Assembly: GCF_902459695.1 (NCBI RefSeq)
Contig: NZ_CABPRZ010000014.1
Span: 62,001 to 126,000 of the forward strand
DNA length: 64,000 bases
Reading direction: 5' to 3'
From: Pandoraea terrae
GTDB lineage: Bacteria > Pseudomonadota > Gammaproteobacteria > Burkholderiales > Burkholderiaceae
In this document: piece by piece, positions 54,814-64,000 of the stretch
Numbering within the stretch: position 1 is the stretch's first letter
Layout: each line of letters begins with the position of its first letter
Made by a program: the position numbers and the translations under genes
Notes under the pieces: generated by a model
The model's database searches: none
Seen by the model: the letters and a program-made list of their open reading frames with translations, nothing else
Told to the model about the DNA's origin: nothing

Positions 54814-55854
54814 TCAGTAGTTTTCGAACAGCGATTGCATGCGCTCGGCCGGCACGCCCGCCTGCAGCGCGAGCATCAGCAGGACACGCGCCTTGAACGG
54901 CGGCAGATTGCCGGCGCTGACGAAGCCGTACTGGTCGTCCGGCGCGGCGCCGTTGTGCATGACATGGCCGCTGCCGACGCGCGATGCGCGCACGACGGTG
55001 ACCCCGCGCTGCACGGCCTCGTCGAGCGCCTGCTGCAGCGAGACATGCAACGAGCCATTTCCGGTGCCTGCGACGACGATACCGCGCACGCCGGCTTCGA
55101 CGAGTGCGTCGACGGCGATACGCGACACGCCGGCATAGCTGGCAACGACTTCCACGGCGGGCAACTCGCCCGTGATGCCGACGAACTCGCTCTCCACCGA
55201 ATGAAATTGCAGCGGCATCCGCTGGAAGGCGACACGGTCGTCCTGCACCCAACCGAGCACGCCGACTTCAGGCGAATGAAAGGCGTCGACCGCGTAAGTG
55301 CTCGTCTTCACCACGTCGCGAGCGCAATGGATCTGATTATTGACGGCCACGAGCACGCCACGGCCGCCGGAGATCGGATCGGCGGCGACGCGCACGGCAT
55401 TGAGCAAATTCAGCGGGCCATCCGCAGACAGCGCGGTTGCAGGCCGCATGGCCGCAGTGATGACGACCGGCTTGTGGCTGTTGAGCGTGAGGTGGAGGTA
55501 ATATGCCGTCTCTTCGAGCGTGTCGGTGCCGTGGGTAATCACGGCGCCGGCGACGTCCGGCTGCGAGAGCACGGCATTGAGCCGCGCTGCCAATTTTTGC
55601 CAGAGCGCGCAACTCATGTCCTTGCTGTCGATCTGCGCGACCTGCTCGGCATGGATATGGGCAATGCCGCCCAACGCCGGCACGGCCGACAGCAAATCCT
55701 GAATGCCGAGGATGCCGGCCTGGTAGCCAGCCGTGCGGGTCGCGTCCGGTGCGCTGCCCGCGATGGTGCCGCCCGTCGCCAGCAAGGCGATACGCGGCAG
55801 TTCGGCGGCCGGCGCCACATAGCGCGGCGATGCGGTGTGAGAAGTAGCAGTCAT
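54814..55854 (-). CDS. L-asparaginase
   Basis: Hydrolyses L-asparagine to aspartate and ammonia. 346 residues: active-site Thr in LLATGGTIAGSA, second catalytic segment ITHGTDTLEETAYYLHL, then TAAMRPATALSADGPLNLLN and the C-terminal GSGHVMHNGAAPDDQYGFV. No signal peptide is seen (the first 35 residues are Thr/Ser/Ala-rich), so a cytoplasmic location is likely despite resemblance to type II enzymes. Glutaminase-asparaginase activity cannot be excluded. ATG 55854; a longer in-frame start exists but has no similarity. Confidence 0.92.
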   Translation of the reverse strand: MTATSHTASPRYVAPAAELPRIALLATGGTIAGSAPDATRTAGYQAGILGIQDLLSAVPALGGIAHIHAEQVAQIDSKDMSCALWQKLAARLNAVLSQPDVAGAVITHGTDTLEETAYYLHLTLNSHKPVVITAAMRPATALSADGPLNLLNAVRVAADPISGGRGVLVAVNNQIHCARDVVKTSTYAVDAFHSPEVGVLGWVQDDRVAFQRMPLQFHSVESEFVGITGELPAVEVVASYAGVSRIAVDALVEAGVRGIVVAGTGNGSLHVSLQQALDEAVQRGVTVVRASRVGSGHVMHNGAAPDDQYGFVSAGNLPPFKARVLLMLALQAGVPAERMQSLFENY

Positions 55855-55942
55855 GCCCCGATTGTAACCAATCCCGCACGGGTTCCCAATGGCCCCCGCA
55901 CGCGCATCCGGCACAATGCAATCGCCAGGGCCTGTTCAGGCC

Positions 55943-56881
55943 CTAGGCCGCGAACTCCAGCGCCTCGCGCAATTGGGTCGAGATTTCCTGCTCGTTTAAC
56001 GTCGGCGCGAGCATTTCGATGAAGCGGTACGCGTAAGCGCGCAGGAACGCCCCGCGGCGCAACCCGATCCGCGTCGTATTCGGCTCGAACTGATCGCCAA
56101 GTGCCAGCACCGCCAGGTCCGAGTCCTTGCGCGGATCAACCGCCATCGCCGCGACGATGCCCACACCCAGGCCCACTTCGACATAGGTCTTGATGACGTC
56201 CGTGTCGAGCGCCGTCAGCACGATATCCGGCACCAGGCCCCGATCGGCGAAGGCCTTGTCCACGTGCGAACGCCCCGTGAACTCACCATCGTAGGTAATG
56301 ATCGGAAACTCCGCCAGATCCTCGAGCGTGAGGTTCTGCCGCCCGACCAACGGATGATCCTTCGGCACCACGGCCACGTGATGCCACGAGTAGCACGGGA
56401 ATGTCACGATGTCCGGGAACCGGTCCAGCGCCTCGGTCGTAATCCCGATATCCGCCTCGCCGTCGATCACCATTTGGGAAATCTGGCGCGGGCTGCCCTG
56501 CCGAAGTGCGAGATGCACTTTCGGATAGATTTCGGTGAACTGCTTGATCACCTGAGGCAACGCGTAACGCGCCTGCGTATGCGTCGTCGCCACGACCAGG
56601 TGGCCGCTGTCCTGATCCGCGAACTGACGCGCCACGCGACGCAGATTCTCGGCGTCAAGCAACATACGTTCGATCAGTTGCAACACCGCGCGGCCCGGCT
56701 CGGTCAGGCCCGTGAGCCGCTTGCCGCGCCGCACGAATACGTCCACGCCAAGCTCATCCTCCAGATCCTTGATCTGCTTGGATACCCCCGATTGCGAGGT
56801 ATACAGCGCACTCGCCGCTTCCGTCAGATTCAGGTTCTGACGCACTGCTTCGCGCACATAGCGCAATTGCTGGAAATTCAT
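55943..56881 (-). CDS. cysB: LysR-family sulfur regulator CysB
   Basis: Activator of sulfate assimilation genes, with N-acetylserine or O-acetylserine as expected inducer. 312 residues: HTH MNFQQLRYVREAVRQNLNL, SQSGVSKQIKDLEDELG and sensor domain TTHTQARYALPQVIKQF, CysB-typical. Position directly after cysA in the same direction supports CysB over Cbl. 75 bp separate it from cysA. Its probable targets are the adjacent sbp-cysTWA genes. Confidence 0.93.
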   Translation of the reverse strand: MNFQQLRYVREAVRQNLNLTEAASALYTSQSGVSKQIKDLEDELGVDVFVRRGKRLTGLTEPGRAVLQLIERMLLDAENLRRVARQFADQDSGHLVVATTHTQARYALPQVIKQFTEIYPKVHLALRQGSPRQISQMVIDGEADIGITTEALDRFPDIVTFPCYSWHHVAVVPKDHPLVGRQNLTLEDLAEFPIITYDGEFTGRSHVDKAFADRGLVPDIVLTALDTDVIKTYVEVGLGVGIVAAMAVDPRKDSDLAVLALGDQFEPNTTRIGLRRGAFLRAYAYRFIEMLAPTLNEQEISTQLREALEFAA

Positions 56882-56956
56882 GTTGGAATTCGCCTCTTCT
56901 TGTGTCTTGACTGTCCGTCTTGCGACGATTGCCCGCTCCGGGCCGGTTCATCCTGC

Positions 56957-58036
56957 TTATCTGTCCTGCAGCGGGAATACGCGCAATGACCGCGGCACGG
57001 CGCGCAGTGCTTGCCCCGGCGACGCGTTCAAGGCGCGCCATCCTGCGCGATCGAGTTCCACTTCCCACACGGATGCGTCCGGCGCCGCCAATTCCACCCG
57101 CACCGTGCCGCCCAACGGAATCGCACGGCGCACCGACACGTTGATCCCGTGCTCGCCGCTGCTGGCCGGCTGCAACGCCAGATCGTGCGGACGCACGTAG
57201 GCAACGGCCCGCCCGTCCTGCGGCCGTGCCGGCAAATCGCCGTCCGGCACGCTCACACGGTACCCGCCGGCATCGGCCACGAAATCGCGCGTCTCCAAGC
57301 GGCCGGCGAGCCGGTTCGCCGCACCGAGGAATTCGTATACGAACGCGCTTTCCGGGGCGTCGTAGACGTCCTGCGGCGCGCCAATCTGCGCCACCTGGCC
57401 GCGGTTCATCAGCACGATCCGGTCGGCAACCTCCAACGCCTCTTCCTGATCGTGCGTGACGAAGATCGTCGTGATGTGCAGCTCGTCGTGCAGCCGACGC
57501 AGCCAGCTGCGCAGCTCCTTGCGCACCTTTGCATCGAGCGCGCCGAAGGGTTCGTCGAGCAACAGCACCTTCGGCTCGACCGCCAGCGCCCGCGCCAATG
57601 CAATGCGCTGGCGCTGGCCGCCCGACAGCTCGGCCGGATAGTGGTCGGCCAACCAATCCAGCTGCACGAGACCCAGCAACTCATGCACCTTTGCGCGAAT
57701 CTGCGGCTCGCTGATGCGCTCACGCCTGGCCTTCACGCGCAAGCCGAAAGCCACGTTCTCGAACACCGTCATGTGGCGGAACAGTGCGTAATGCTGGAAA
57801 ACGAAGCCGACCTGCCGCTCGCGTGTGCCAATGCTTGCGACGTCCTCGCCGCCCAGCACGATCCGCCCCGCATCGGCGAACTCCAATCCGGCGACAATCC
57901 GCAAAAGCGTGGTCTTGCCGCAGCCTGACGGCCCGAGCAATGCCACCAGCTCGCCCGTCGGGAATTCGAGACTGACGTCATCGAGCGCCGCGAAATCGCC
58001 AAAGCGCTTGGAAACCTGTTGCACCAGAATGCTCAT
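56957..58036 (-). CDS. cysA: Sulfate/thiosulfate ABC transporter ATP-binding protein
   Basis: ATPase of the CysTWA-Sbp importer. 359 residues: Walker [13 protein letters not shown], signature [16 protein letters not shown], Walker [16 protein letters not shown] and the H-loop THDQEEAL, then a C-terminal TOBE-like regulatory domain. ATG 58036 lies 3 bp beyond the cysW stop, with the ribosome site overlapping it. Confidence 0.97.
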   Translation of the reverse strand: MSILVQQVSKRFGDFAALDDVSLEFPTGELVALLGPSGCGKTTLLRIVAGLEFADAGRIVLGGEDVASIGTRERQVGFVFQHYALFRHMTVFENVAFGLRVKARRERISEPQIRAKVHELLGLVQLDWLADHYPAELSGGQRQRIALARALAVEPKVLLLDEPFGALDAKVRKELRSWLRRLHDELHITTIFVTHDQEEALEVADRIVLMNRGQVAQIGAPQDVYDAPESAFVYEFLGAANRLAGRLETRDFVADAGGYRVSVPDGDLPARPQDGRAVAYVRPHDLALQPASSGEHGINVSVRRAIPLGGTVRVELAAPDASVWEVELDRAGWRALNASPGQALRAVPRSLRVFPLQDR

Positions 58037-58039
58037 GAC

Positions 58040-58948
58040 TTACTCCTCTACGACGGCCGCTTTGCGTCGCTCGTTACGATCCTGCGCGAGTTTGTGCTCG
58101 GCCCAGAGTTTGAGACCCAGCGTCAGCAACGCGAGCAAGGCCAGGATCGAGGCGGCGGCGAAGGCGCCGACGGTGTGGTAATCGTTGTATTCGATCTCGA
58201 CATGCAGCGGCAGCGTGTTCGTCTCACCGCGAATGTGGCCGGAGACGACCGACACTGCCCCGAACTCGCCCATCGCACGGGCATTGCACAGGATCACGCC
58301 ATACAGGAGCCCCCATTTGATCTTGGGCAACGTTATGCGCGTAAAGACCTGCCAGCCGCTGGCCCCCAGCACGCGCGCGGCTTCCTCCTCTTCACTGCCC
58401 TGCGCCTGCATCAGCGGAATCAGTTCGCGCGCGACGAACGGGAACGTCACGAAGATCGTCGCAAGCACCAGGCCCGGCGTTGCGAACACAATCTTCAGAT
58501 CGTGCGCGTCGAGCCAGTCCCACAGCGGCCCCTGACGGCCGAACAGCAGCAGAAAGGTCATGCCGGCAATCACCGGCGAGACGGAAAACGGCAGATCGAT
58601 CAGCGTTGTCAGCAGGCGCTTGCCCTTGAAGTCGAAACGGGCAATGGCCCACGATGCGGCAACGCCGAACACGAGATTCAGCGGCACGGCGATCAACGCG
58701 ATCAACACCGTCAGGCGAATGGCCGACAAGGCATCGTCATTGCCGAGCCCGTCCCGGTAAGCGTCGAACCCCTTGCCGAACGCGGTCGCGAACACGGACG
58801 CCAGCGGCAGCAGGAGGAACAGGGCGAAGAAGACGAGCGCGATGCCGATCAGCGCGGCCTTGACGACGGGATGCTCGTCGGTCGGATCGGCGGGCCGGCG
58901 CGTGGCCACGGATGGCAGCCGTGTTTTGAACGTCAATACGTCGGACAT
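58040..58948 (-). CDS. cysW: Sulfate ABC transporter permease CysW
   Basis: Membrane permease subunit, 302 residues with six to seven hydrophobic segments. The EAA loop (EEEEAARVLGASGWQVFTRI) that contacts CysA is present, and GEFGAVSVVSGHIRGETNTL near the end is typical of CysW. ATG 58948 lies 18 bp after the cysT stop. Confidence 0.96.
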   Translation of the reverse strand: MSDVLTFKTRLPSVATRRPADPTDEHPVVKAALIGIALVFFALFLLLPLASVFATAFGKGFDAYRDGLGNDDALSAIRLTVLIALIAVPLNLVFGVAASWAIARFDFKGKRLLTTLIDLPFSVSPVIAGMTFLLLFGRQGPLWDWLDAHDLKIVFATPGLVLATIFVTFPFVARELIPLMQAQGSEEEEAARVLGASGWQVFTRITLPKIKWGLLYGVILCNARAMGEFGAVSVVSGHIRGETNTLPLHVEIEYNDYHTVGAFAAASILALLALLTLGLKLWAEHKLAQDRNERRKAAVVEE

Positions 58949-58966
58949 GGTCGGTTCCCGGGCGTC

Positions 58967-59827
58967 TCAGGCGGCGGATCGCTTGCCGGCGTGCCGGCGT
59001 TGCAACCACCATTGCAGCGTATTGATCAGCAACAACAGCACGAAGGAAATCAGCAACATCACGACAGCCAGCGCCGCGGCGCCCGCATAGTCGAACTGCT
59101 CGAGTTTGGTCACGATCAGGAGCGACGTGATTTCGGACACCATCGGGATGTTGCCCGCAATGAAGATGACAGAGCCGTACTCACCCACCGCGCGCGCAAA
59201 GGCTAACGCGAAACCTGTCAGCAGTGCCGGCAATACGGCAGGCACGATAACGTAGCGCACGGTCTGCCAACGGCTCGCGCCCAGGCAAGCGGCGGCTTCC
59301 TCCTGCTCGCGCTCGAATGCCTCGAGCACGGGCTGAAGGGTGCGCACCACGAAGGGCAAGCCGATGAAGGTCAGCGCGACCAAAATGCCCCACGGCGTGA
59401 AGGCGATTTTCGCGCCGAACGGCGCGAACCAGCGGCCGACCCACCCGTTCGGTGCATAGATCGCCGCCAGCACGATGCCGGCAACCGACGTCGGCAGCGC
59501 GAACGGCAAATCGATCAACGCGTCGACGAAACGTTTGCCGGGGAACGCATAGCGCACCAGCACCCAGGCGAGCACGAAGCCGAACACGGCATTGAGCGCC
59601 GCGGCCGCCAACGACAAACCGAACGTGAGCCGGTACGAGGCCAGCACGCGGGGCGACGCCACCGCCCCCACGATGCCGCCCCAATCGAGCGAGCTTGCCT
59701 TGACGAACACCGCAAGCAGCGGAATCAGCACGACGAGGCTCAGGTAGGCGACGGTATACCCCATCGTCAGCCCAAATCCCGGCAGTGCACTCGGCTTGCG
59801 CCAGAAAGGAATCAATGCGGCAGTCAT
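58967..59827 (-). CDS. cysT: Sulfate ABC transporter permease CysT
   Basis: Membrane permease subunit, 286 residues with six to seven hydrophobic segments. The EAA-type loop EQEEAAACLGASRWQTVRYV and GEYGSVIFIAGNIP are CysT-typical. Pairs with CysW to form the channel. ATG 59827 lies 18 bp after the sbp stop. Confidence 0.96.
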   Translation of the reverse strand: MTAALIPFWRKPSALPGFGLTMGYTVAYLSLVVLIPLLAVFVKASSLDWGGIVGAVASPRVLASYRLTFGLSLAAAALNAVFGFVLAWVLVRYAFPGKRFVDALIDLPFALPTSVAGIVLAAIYAPNGWVGRWFAPFGAKIAFTPWGILVALTFIGLPFVVRTLQPVLEAFEREQEEAAACLGASRWQTVRYVIVPAVLPALLTGFALAFARAVGEYGSVIFIAGNIPMVSEITSLLIVTKLEQFDYAGAAALAVVMLLISFVLLLLINTLQWWLQRRHAGKRSAA

Positions 59828-59845
59828 GACGGTCAGCCTGGTTCG

Positions 59846-60877
59846 TTATTTTTTGGTGTAGATCTGGTCGAAAATGCCTCCGTCGGCGAAATGCCGGGCC
59901 TGCGTTTTTGGCCAGCCGCCCAGGTCGGCGTCAACGGTGTACAGCTTCAGCTTCGGATATTGCGCGGCGTATTTCTTCGCGATCGCGGACGAACGGGGAC
60001 GGTAGAAATGTTTCGCGGCAATTTCCTGCCCTTCCGGCGAATACAGGTAATTGAGATACGCCTCGGCGACCTTGCGCGTACCGTGCTTGTCCGCGTTCTT
60101 GTCGACAACGGCCACCGGCGGCTCCGTCAGGATCGACGAGGACGGCACGACGATATCGAACTTGTCCGGCCCCAGATCCTTGACGGACAGCAGGGCTTCG
60201 TTTTCCCAGGCAATCAGCACGTCGCCGATGCCGCGCTCGACGAACGTGGTCGTCGCGCCCCGCGCGCCCGAATCGAGCACTGCGACATTCTTGTAGAGCG
60301 CCCTCACGAAATCCTGCGCCTTCGCCTCGCTGCCGCCCGGCTGCTTGAGCGCAAACAGCCACGCGGCGAGATAGTTCCAGCGTGCACCGGCCGACGTCTT
60401 CGGGTTCGGCGTCACGACGCTGATGCCCGGCCTGGCGAGATCGTCCCAATCCTTGATGTGCTTCGGATTGCCTCGGCGCACGAGCAGCACGATGGTCGAG
60501 GTGTACGGCGTGGCGTTGTCCGGCAGACGTTTCTGCCAGTCCTTGTTCACGAGCCCGGCCTGGGCAAGTTCATCAATGTCCGCCGAAATGCCGAGCGTCA
60601 CCACGTCGGCCGGCGCGCCGTCCAGGACGGTGCGCGCCTGCTTGCCCGAGCCGCCGTGCGAAGCCTTTACGTTGACGGCGTCGCCGCCGGCCTGCTTGTA
60701 ATACTTCTCGAACGCCTTGTTGAAGTCGGCGTAAAGTTCGCGCGTCGGATCGTAGGAAACGTTCAACAGCGAGACGCTCGCGGCGTGCGCCTGCGACGTA
60801 AGCCCGACGATCAATGCAAGCCCGCCCAATGCGGCAGCCAGCTTGTCAGCTTTCCAACCCCGTGCAGCTTTGCTCAT
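59846..60877 (-). CDS. sbp: Periplasmic sulfate-binding protein
   Basis: Captures sulfate in the periplasm for CysTWA. 343 residues with a signal peptide ending near [13 protein letters not shown] (residue 32). Mature part has [47 protein letters not shown] and the C-terminal YRPRS motif. First gene of sbp-cysT-cysW-cysA-cysB. Its upstream region has an A/T-rich inverted repeat. Sbp and CysP cannot be told apart with certainty; Sbp seems closer. Confidence 0.95.
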   Translation of the reverse strand: MSKAARGWKADKLAAALGGLALIVGLTSQAHAASVSLLNVSYDPTRELYADFNKAFEKYYKQAGGDAVNVKASHGGSGKQARTVLDGAPADVVTLGISADIDELAQAGLVNKDWQKRLPDNATPYTSTIVLLVRRGNPKHIKDWDDLARPGISVVTPNPKTSAGARWNYLAAWLFALKQPGGSEAKAQDFVRALYKNVAVLDSGARGATTTFVERGIGDVLIAWENEALLSVKDLGPDKFDIVVPSSSILTEPPVAVVDKNADKHGTRKVAEAYLNYLYSPEGQEIAAKHFYRPRSSAIAKKYAAQYPKLKLYTVDADLGGWPKTQARHFADGGIFDQIYTKK

Positions 60878-60929
60878 GACAAACGCCCCTTGTTTGCTTT
60901 GTTCTGGGAGCCCAGTCTAGGGAAAAGCC

Positions 60930-60951
60930 TAAATAATTAAAAATAATTATT
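60930..60951. promoter_or_regulatory. A/T-rich inverted repeat upstream of sbp
   Basis: AAATAATTA (60930-60938), spacer AAAA, TAATTATTT (60943-60951), perfect 9-bp arms about 55 bp before the sbp ATG. A/T-rich sites upstream of sulfur genes are what CysB-type LysR regulators bind; the assignment is inferred from context. Confidence 0.45.
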
Positions 60952-61122
60952 TCTCGTTTGTTTATACAGGAATAGGGATTAGCGAATTTCTGCTTTCGTA
61001 GCGGGAAACGCGGTGCAGCTTGGCGTTACGGCGAAAAAGGGTGTGAAAATGGTGGGGCGGGACGGCATGAAACGGAAAACTTCATGCACCGCTTGAAGTT
61101 TTCGCTTGCCAAACGGCAAGTA

Positions 61123-61138
61123 CTGTACAAAAATACAG
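61123..61138. promoter_or_regulatory. LexA (SOS) box 1
   Basis: TA-CTGTACAAAAATACAG-T, a CTGT-N8-ACAG site that matches the LexA box closely, 28 bp before the lexA ATG. Confidence 0.88.
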
Positions 61139-61142
61139 TCAT

Positions 61143-61158
61143 CTGTACTTCTATACAG
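61143..61158. promoter_or_regulatory. LexA (SOS) box 2
   Basis: CTGTACTTCTATACAG, a second perfect CTGT-N8-ACAG box 4 bp after the first and 7 bp before the lexA ATG, covering the ribosome-site region. Tandem boxes imply strong autorepression of lexA. Confidence 0.86.
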
Positions 61159-61165
61159 TGATGCC

Positions 61166-61819
61166 ATGATCAAACTGACTGCCCGCCAACAACAGGTCTA
61201 CGAACTTGTCCGCCAGGCCATCGAGCGCACGGGCTTTCCGCCCACGCGCGCCGAGATCGCTGCCGAGCTGGGCTTTTCGTCAGCCAATGCTGCCGAAGAG
61301 CATTTGCGTGCGCTGGCGCGCAAAGGCGTCATCGAGCTCGCCGCGGGCCAATCGCGGGGCATTCGTCTGAAACGTCTCGACGAAGCCGGCGGCGCGCATC
61401 AGTTCACCCTTCCCCACATGGCGCTCATGCAACTGTCGTTGCCGCTTGTGGGCCGCGTCGCCGCGGGCAGCCCGATCCTGGCGCAGGAGCACATCGAGTC
61501 GCACTTCCAGTGCGATCCCAACATGTTTGCGCGACAGCCCGATTACCTCCTGAAGGTGCGTGGCATGAGTATGCGCGACGCAGGCATTCTCGATGGCGAT
61601 TTGTTGGCAGTGCAACGCGCGGCAGACGCGCGCGAGGGCCAGATCGTCGTGGCGCGTATCGGCGACGACGTCACTGTGAAACGTTTCCACCGCCTGTCCG
61701 ACGGCGTAGAACTGATCGCCGAGAATCCGGACTTCCCGAATATTCACGTTGACATGAGCAGCGGCGATTTCGCGCTCGAAGGCATTGCTGTGGGCTTGAT
61801 CCGCAATACCGACCTTTAG
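61166..61819 (+). CDS. lexA: SOS repressor LexA
   Basis: Represses DNA damage genes and self-cleaves when RecA is activated. 217 residues: winged HTH with [20 protein letters not shown] (the recognition helix), Ala-Gly cleavage bond in GRVAAGSPI, catalytic Ser in [11 protein letters not shown] and Lys in [14 protein letters not shown] 61166 gives the usual [15 protein letters not shown]. Two LexA boxes lie directly upstream. Divergent from sbp across 288 bp. Confidence 0.98.
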   Translation: MIKLTARQQQVYELVRQAIERTGFPPTRAEIAAELGFSSANAAEEHLRALARKGVIELAAGQSRGIRLKRLDEAGGAHQFTLPHMALMQLSLPLVGRVAAGSPILAQEHIESHFQCDPNMFARQPDYLLKVRGMSMRDAGILDGDLLAVQRAADAREGQIVVARIGDDVTVKRFHRLSDGVELIAENPDFPNIHVDMSSGDFALEGIAVGLIRNTDL

Positions 61820-62026
61820 TCCACTGGCAAAAGCGATGCGCCGGGCCGCCAAGGCGGCTGACGGCGCCCCGATTTCCCATGTTGTAAATCCCCTGCGCCG
61901 GCCAATGCCCGGCGCCCGTGCCCTCTTGCGCCCGCGATTTGTCGATCAGCATCACTCAGCATCTTGCGCGAACGTCATGAAGGCATGCTACCCGCCGCAA
62001 AGGCAATGCTTCCGAGGAACCGCATC

Positions 62027-62335
62027 ATGGCTCGACTGCTTGGATTGTTCCGTGCTTCGCTTGGCCGCCCGGCCGCCGCTTCGATCACCGCGCTCTATGG
62101 CTTGTCGGCGCTGTCGGGTCCGTTCGCAGCGGCGCCCGCCGTCGCACGCTCGATGCCCGCGCTGCCCGCTATCCGGCGCGCGCGAAGCGCCCGTCACGCG
62201 AACGCTGCGCAACCGCATCGGCCGGTACGCATGTACCGCGATACGTCGCACATCGTGATGGTCGGCTCAATCGCCGACATCTGCCGCAAGCTCGATCAGG
62301 CAGTCGGCGACCGATACAGCCAGATCGAGGGTTGA
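62027..62335 (+). CDS. Small protein of unknown function
   Basis: 102-residue protein without a recognised domain. It begins MARLLGLFRASLGRPAAAS with GAGGAA before the ATG. It has an Ala/Arg-rich middle and a more ordered C-terminus, MYRDTSHIVMVGSIADICRK, which looks helical. The N-terminal 40 residues are moderately hydrophobic, possibly a signal-like or membrane-associated segment. It stands alone between lexA and the crotonase-family gene. I do not recognise it. Confidence 0.5.
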   Translation: MARLLGLFRASLGRPAAASITALYGLSALSGPFAAAPAVARSMPALPAIRRARSARHANAAQPHRPVRMYRDTSHIVMVGSIADICRKLDQAVGDRYSQIEG

Positions 62336-62398
62336 TCGCCGCAAACGCCCCGGCGTGCAACGCGTTGCTGACGCAGCGCCGCCCGGGCGTGCACGACT

Positions 62399-63505
62399 TC
62401 AGGCGCCGCCAAGACCCGCCAGCGGATGATCGGCTGCCGTTCGGTCACCGGCAAAGAAACGCCCGATATCGGCAGCCGTGACGTCTTCGATGCGTGCATG
62501 CCGCCAACGCGGCGCGTGATCCTTGTCGACCGCCAACGCGCGAATCCCCTCCACGCCTTCGCCGCCGCCCGCCACGTCGAATACGCATTCCATCATGTGC
62601 AGCTCGTCACGCAGTTCGTCCGCGAGCGACAGGTCGCGCGCGCGGCGCACCTGCTCGAGCGTGACGCACACCATCAGCGGGGAACGCTTTCGCAGCGCCG
62701 CCGCGGTTTCCTGTGCCCATTCGGCATACTCGCTCCCCGCCTCGGCGTCGAGCGCGGCGATGATGGCGGGCATGTCGGGCAAGGCGAAATGCGCATCGAT
62801 CGCCGGCTGGAGCGCCGCCAGCCTGCCCTTGCGCAAATCGGCAAGCACGGGCTGACGCGCCACGAATTCGCGCACGGATGACAACACCGCCTCGCCATCC
62901 TCCCAATCGCCGTTGGCCAGCATTTCGCGCAACGCAGGCAACGTGCCACGCGGCGCAAGGACGTCGGCAAGTCCTGCGTACAGCGCGTCTTCGGCGCCGA
63001 TGACCGTCCCCGTGACGCCCAGGTATTCGCCGAGGCGGCCCGCAAGCCGCGACAGGAAATAGCCGCCGCCCACATCCGGAAACAGGCCGATCTGGGTCTC
63101 GGGCATGGCCATGCGCGTGGCCTCGGTCACGATGCGCAGCGCGGCGCCCTGGGAGATGCCCATGCCCCCGCCCATCACGACGCCGTCCATCAAGGCGATA
63201 TACGGCTTCGGATAGGTGGCGACGGCATAGTTGAGGGCGTACTCCTTGACGAAGAAATCCATCACATCCGTCGCCCCCGCCTGCACCGCCTCGTGGAAGT
63301 AACGGATGTCGCCGCCGGCGCACAGGCCCTTCTCGCCCGCGCCTTGCAATATCACGGCCACGACGTTTTCGTCCTCGCGCCACGCCTCGATCGTTTCCGT
63401 CAATGCGAGGATCATATCTTTCGAAAGCGCATTGAGCGCCTTCGGGCGATTCAGGGTGATGAAGCCGATGCGGCCCCGGATGTCGGTATGAACGAATTCA
63501 GTCAT
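62399..63505 (-). CDS. 3-hydroxyisobutyryl-CoA hydrolase-like crotonase
   Basis: Crotonase-fold enzyme of 368 residues, longer than simple enoyl-CoA hydratases (about 260) and matching the 3-hydroxyisobutyryl-CoA hydrolase type of valine breakdown. FITLNRPKALNALSKDM, oxyanion segment GEKGLCAGGDIRYF and GGGMGISQGAALRIV, and the acidic MPETQIGLFPDVGGGYFLS are seen. ATG 63505 gives the family start. No other valine-degradation genes are nearby, so the exact substrate is not fixed by context. Confidence 0.88.
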   Translation of the reverse strand: MTEFVHTDIRGRIGFITLNRPKALNALSKDMILALTETIEAWREDENVVAVILQGAGEKGLCAGGDIRYFHEAVQAGATDVMDFFVKEYALNYAVATYPKPYIALMDGVVMGGGMGISQGAALRIVTEATRMAMPETQIGLFPDVGGGYFLSRLAGRLGEYLGVTGTVIGAEDALYAGLADVLAPRGTLPALREMLANGDWEDGEAVLSSVREFVARQPVLADLRKGRLAALQPAIDAHFALPDMPAIIAALDAEAGSEYAEWAQETAAALRKRSPLMVCVTLEQVRRARDLSLADELRDELHMMECVFDVAGGGEGVEGIRALAVDKDHAPRWRHARIEDVTAADIGRFFAGDRTAADHPLAGLGGA

Positions 63506-63571
63506 GGCAATCGAAGATGGCAGTCGAAATCGGACAATCGCACGCAGGCAAATCGATGCGGCACGCCACAA

Positions 63572-63598
63572 TGCAAAAAAGCCGGCGCTGGGCACCGG
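63572..63598 (-). terminator. Probable terminator of typA
   Basis: Read leftward: AGCCGG, 9-base loop, CCGGCT, then a T run (TTTTTTGC). It lies about 67 bp past the typA stop. Confidence 0.65.
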
Positions 63599-63664
63599 CT
63601 CTCTCGCTGCGCACGCCCGGGCGGCAAGCCATTCGCAGGAATGGATGTCGCTACCGTCGTGAGC

Positions 63665-64000
63665 TTACGCTGTTTCGCGCGATGCGCGCTTGCGTTCGTG
63701 TTCCTTCAGGAAACGCTTGCGCAGGCGGATCGTTTGCGGCGTCACTTCCACGAGTTCGTCGTCGTCGATGAATTCGACGGCGTATTCAAGGCTCATGGCG
63801 ATCGGCGGCACAAGGCGCACGGCTTCATCGGTACCTGAAGCGCGCACGTTCGTCAGCTGCTTACCCTTGATCGGGTTGACGACGAGGTCGTTGTCGCGGC
63901 TGTGAATGCCGATGATCATGCCTTCATACAGCGCATCGCCCGGCTTCACGAACATGCGGCCGCGATCCTGCAGCTTCCACAGGGCATAGGCCACGGCCGC
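63665..64000 (-). CDS. typA: Translational GTPase TypA/BipA, C-terminal part only
   Basis: The last 111 codons of a ribosome-binding GTPase; the rest lies beyond the right edge. This part has the TypA-specific C-terminal domain: [58 protein letters not shown] and the basic tail [16 protein letters not shown]. The G domain is not visible, so activity cannot be judged here. Confidence 0.95.
   Translation of the reverse strand, partial: AAVAYALWKLQDRGRMFVKPGDALYEGMIIGIHSRDNDLVVNPIKGKQLTNVRASGTDEAVRLVPPIAMSLEYAVEFIDDDELVEVTPQTIRLRKRFLKEHERKRASRETA

Overview
The window is GC-rich bacterial chromosome from the Burkholderiales, most likely a Pandoraea-type member of the Burkholderiaceae. This is inferred from protein character and gene order (rpsF-priB-rpsR-rplI then dnaB, a complete arn cluster with ArnA split into two genes, sbp-cysTWA-cysB, lexA with two SOS boxes). 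There is no rRNA, tRNA, insertion sequence, prophage or CRISPR array, so most of it is core genome. Both end genes are cut by the window edges: alr on the left and typA on the right.

Layout. 1-8.8 kb: alr and lplT diverge, followed by thiD; a leftward overlapping operon tsaB-rimI-[4Fe-4S] uracil-DNA glycosylase-DUF1853; and a DEAD-box RNA helicase with a long hairpin-rich leader. 8.9-15.9 kb: proline iminopeptidase and a glyoxylate block (malate synthase, 2-haloacid dehalogenase, LysR regulator, universal stress protein, isocitrate lyase). 15.9-22.9 kb: accessory-looking genes: an EamA transporter, a gamma-glutamylcyclotransferase overlapping a truncated rraA remnant, an AraC regulator, a DUF2306-LytS-LytR signalling operon, and a GMC oxidoreductase under a strong promoter with a 13-bp inverted-repeat operator. 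23-32.5 kb: clpB with a sigma-32-like promoter, a truncated haemoglobin, and a leftward run alaA-hom-thrC-moeA-moaD-moaE.

32.7-41 kb: the lipid A modification cluster (Mth938-like gene, arnT, one small flippase-like protein, arnB, arnC, the two arnA halves, a terminator, arnD, then bcp). 41-50 kb: a PIN-PhoH ATPase, an internally duplicated outer-membrane barrel, an NlpC/P60 lipoprotein, pit with its DUF47 partner, dnaB and the S6 ribosomal operon. 50-54.8 kb: the glycerate pathway (gcl-hyi-glxR) with a divergent LysR gene closely related to the one in the glyoxylate block. 54.8-64 kb: asparaginase, the sulfate uptake operon with cysB, lexA, a small unknown protein, a 3-hydroxyisobutyryl-CoA hydrolase-like enzyme and the end of typA.

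How it fits together. Two loci handle glyoxylate, the shunt (aceA/aceB) and the glycerate route (gcl/hyi/glxR), and each has a LysR regulator from the same subfamily. The arn genes build and attach 4-amino-4-deoxy-L-arabinose to lipid A. The sulfate genes form one regulated unit. I did not find a clearly new multi-gene system. The best leads are the GMC enzyme with substituted catalytic positions and its operator, the deletion-truncated rraA, the duplicated beta-barrel, the paired hairpins inside the gcl operon, and a PhoP-box-like repeat inside the arn cluster. Motif and family statements come from reading the sequence and from memory of the families; no searches were run.
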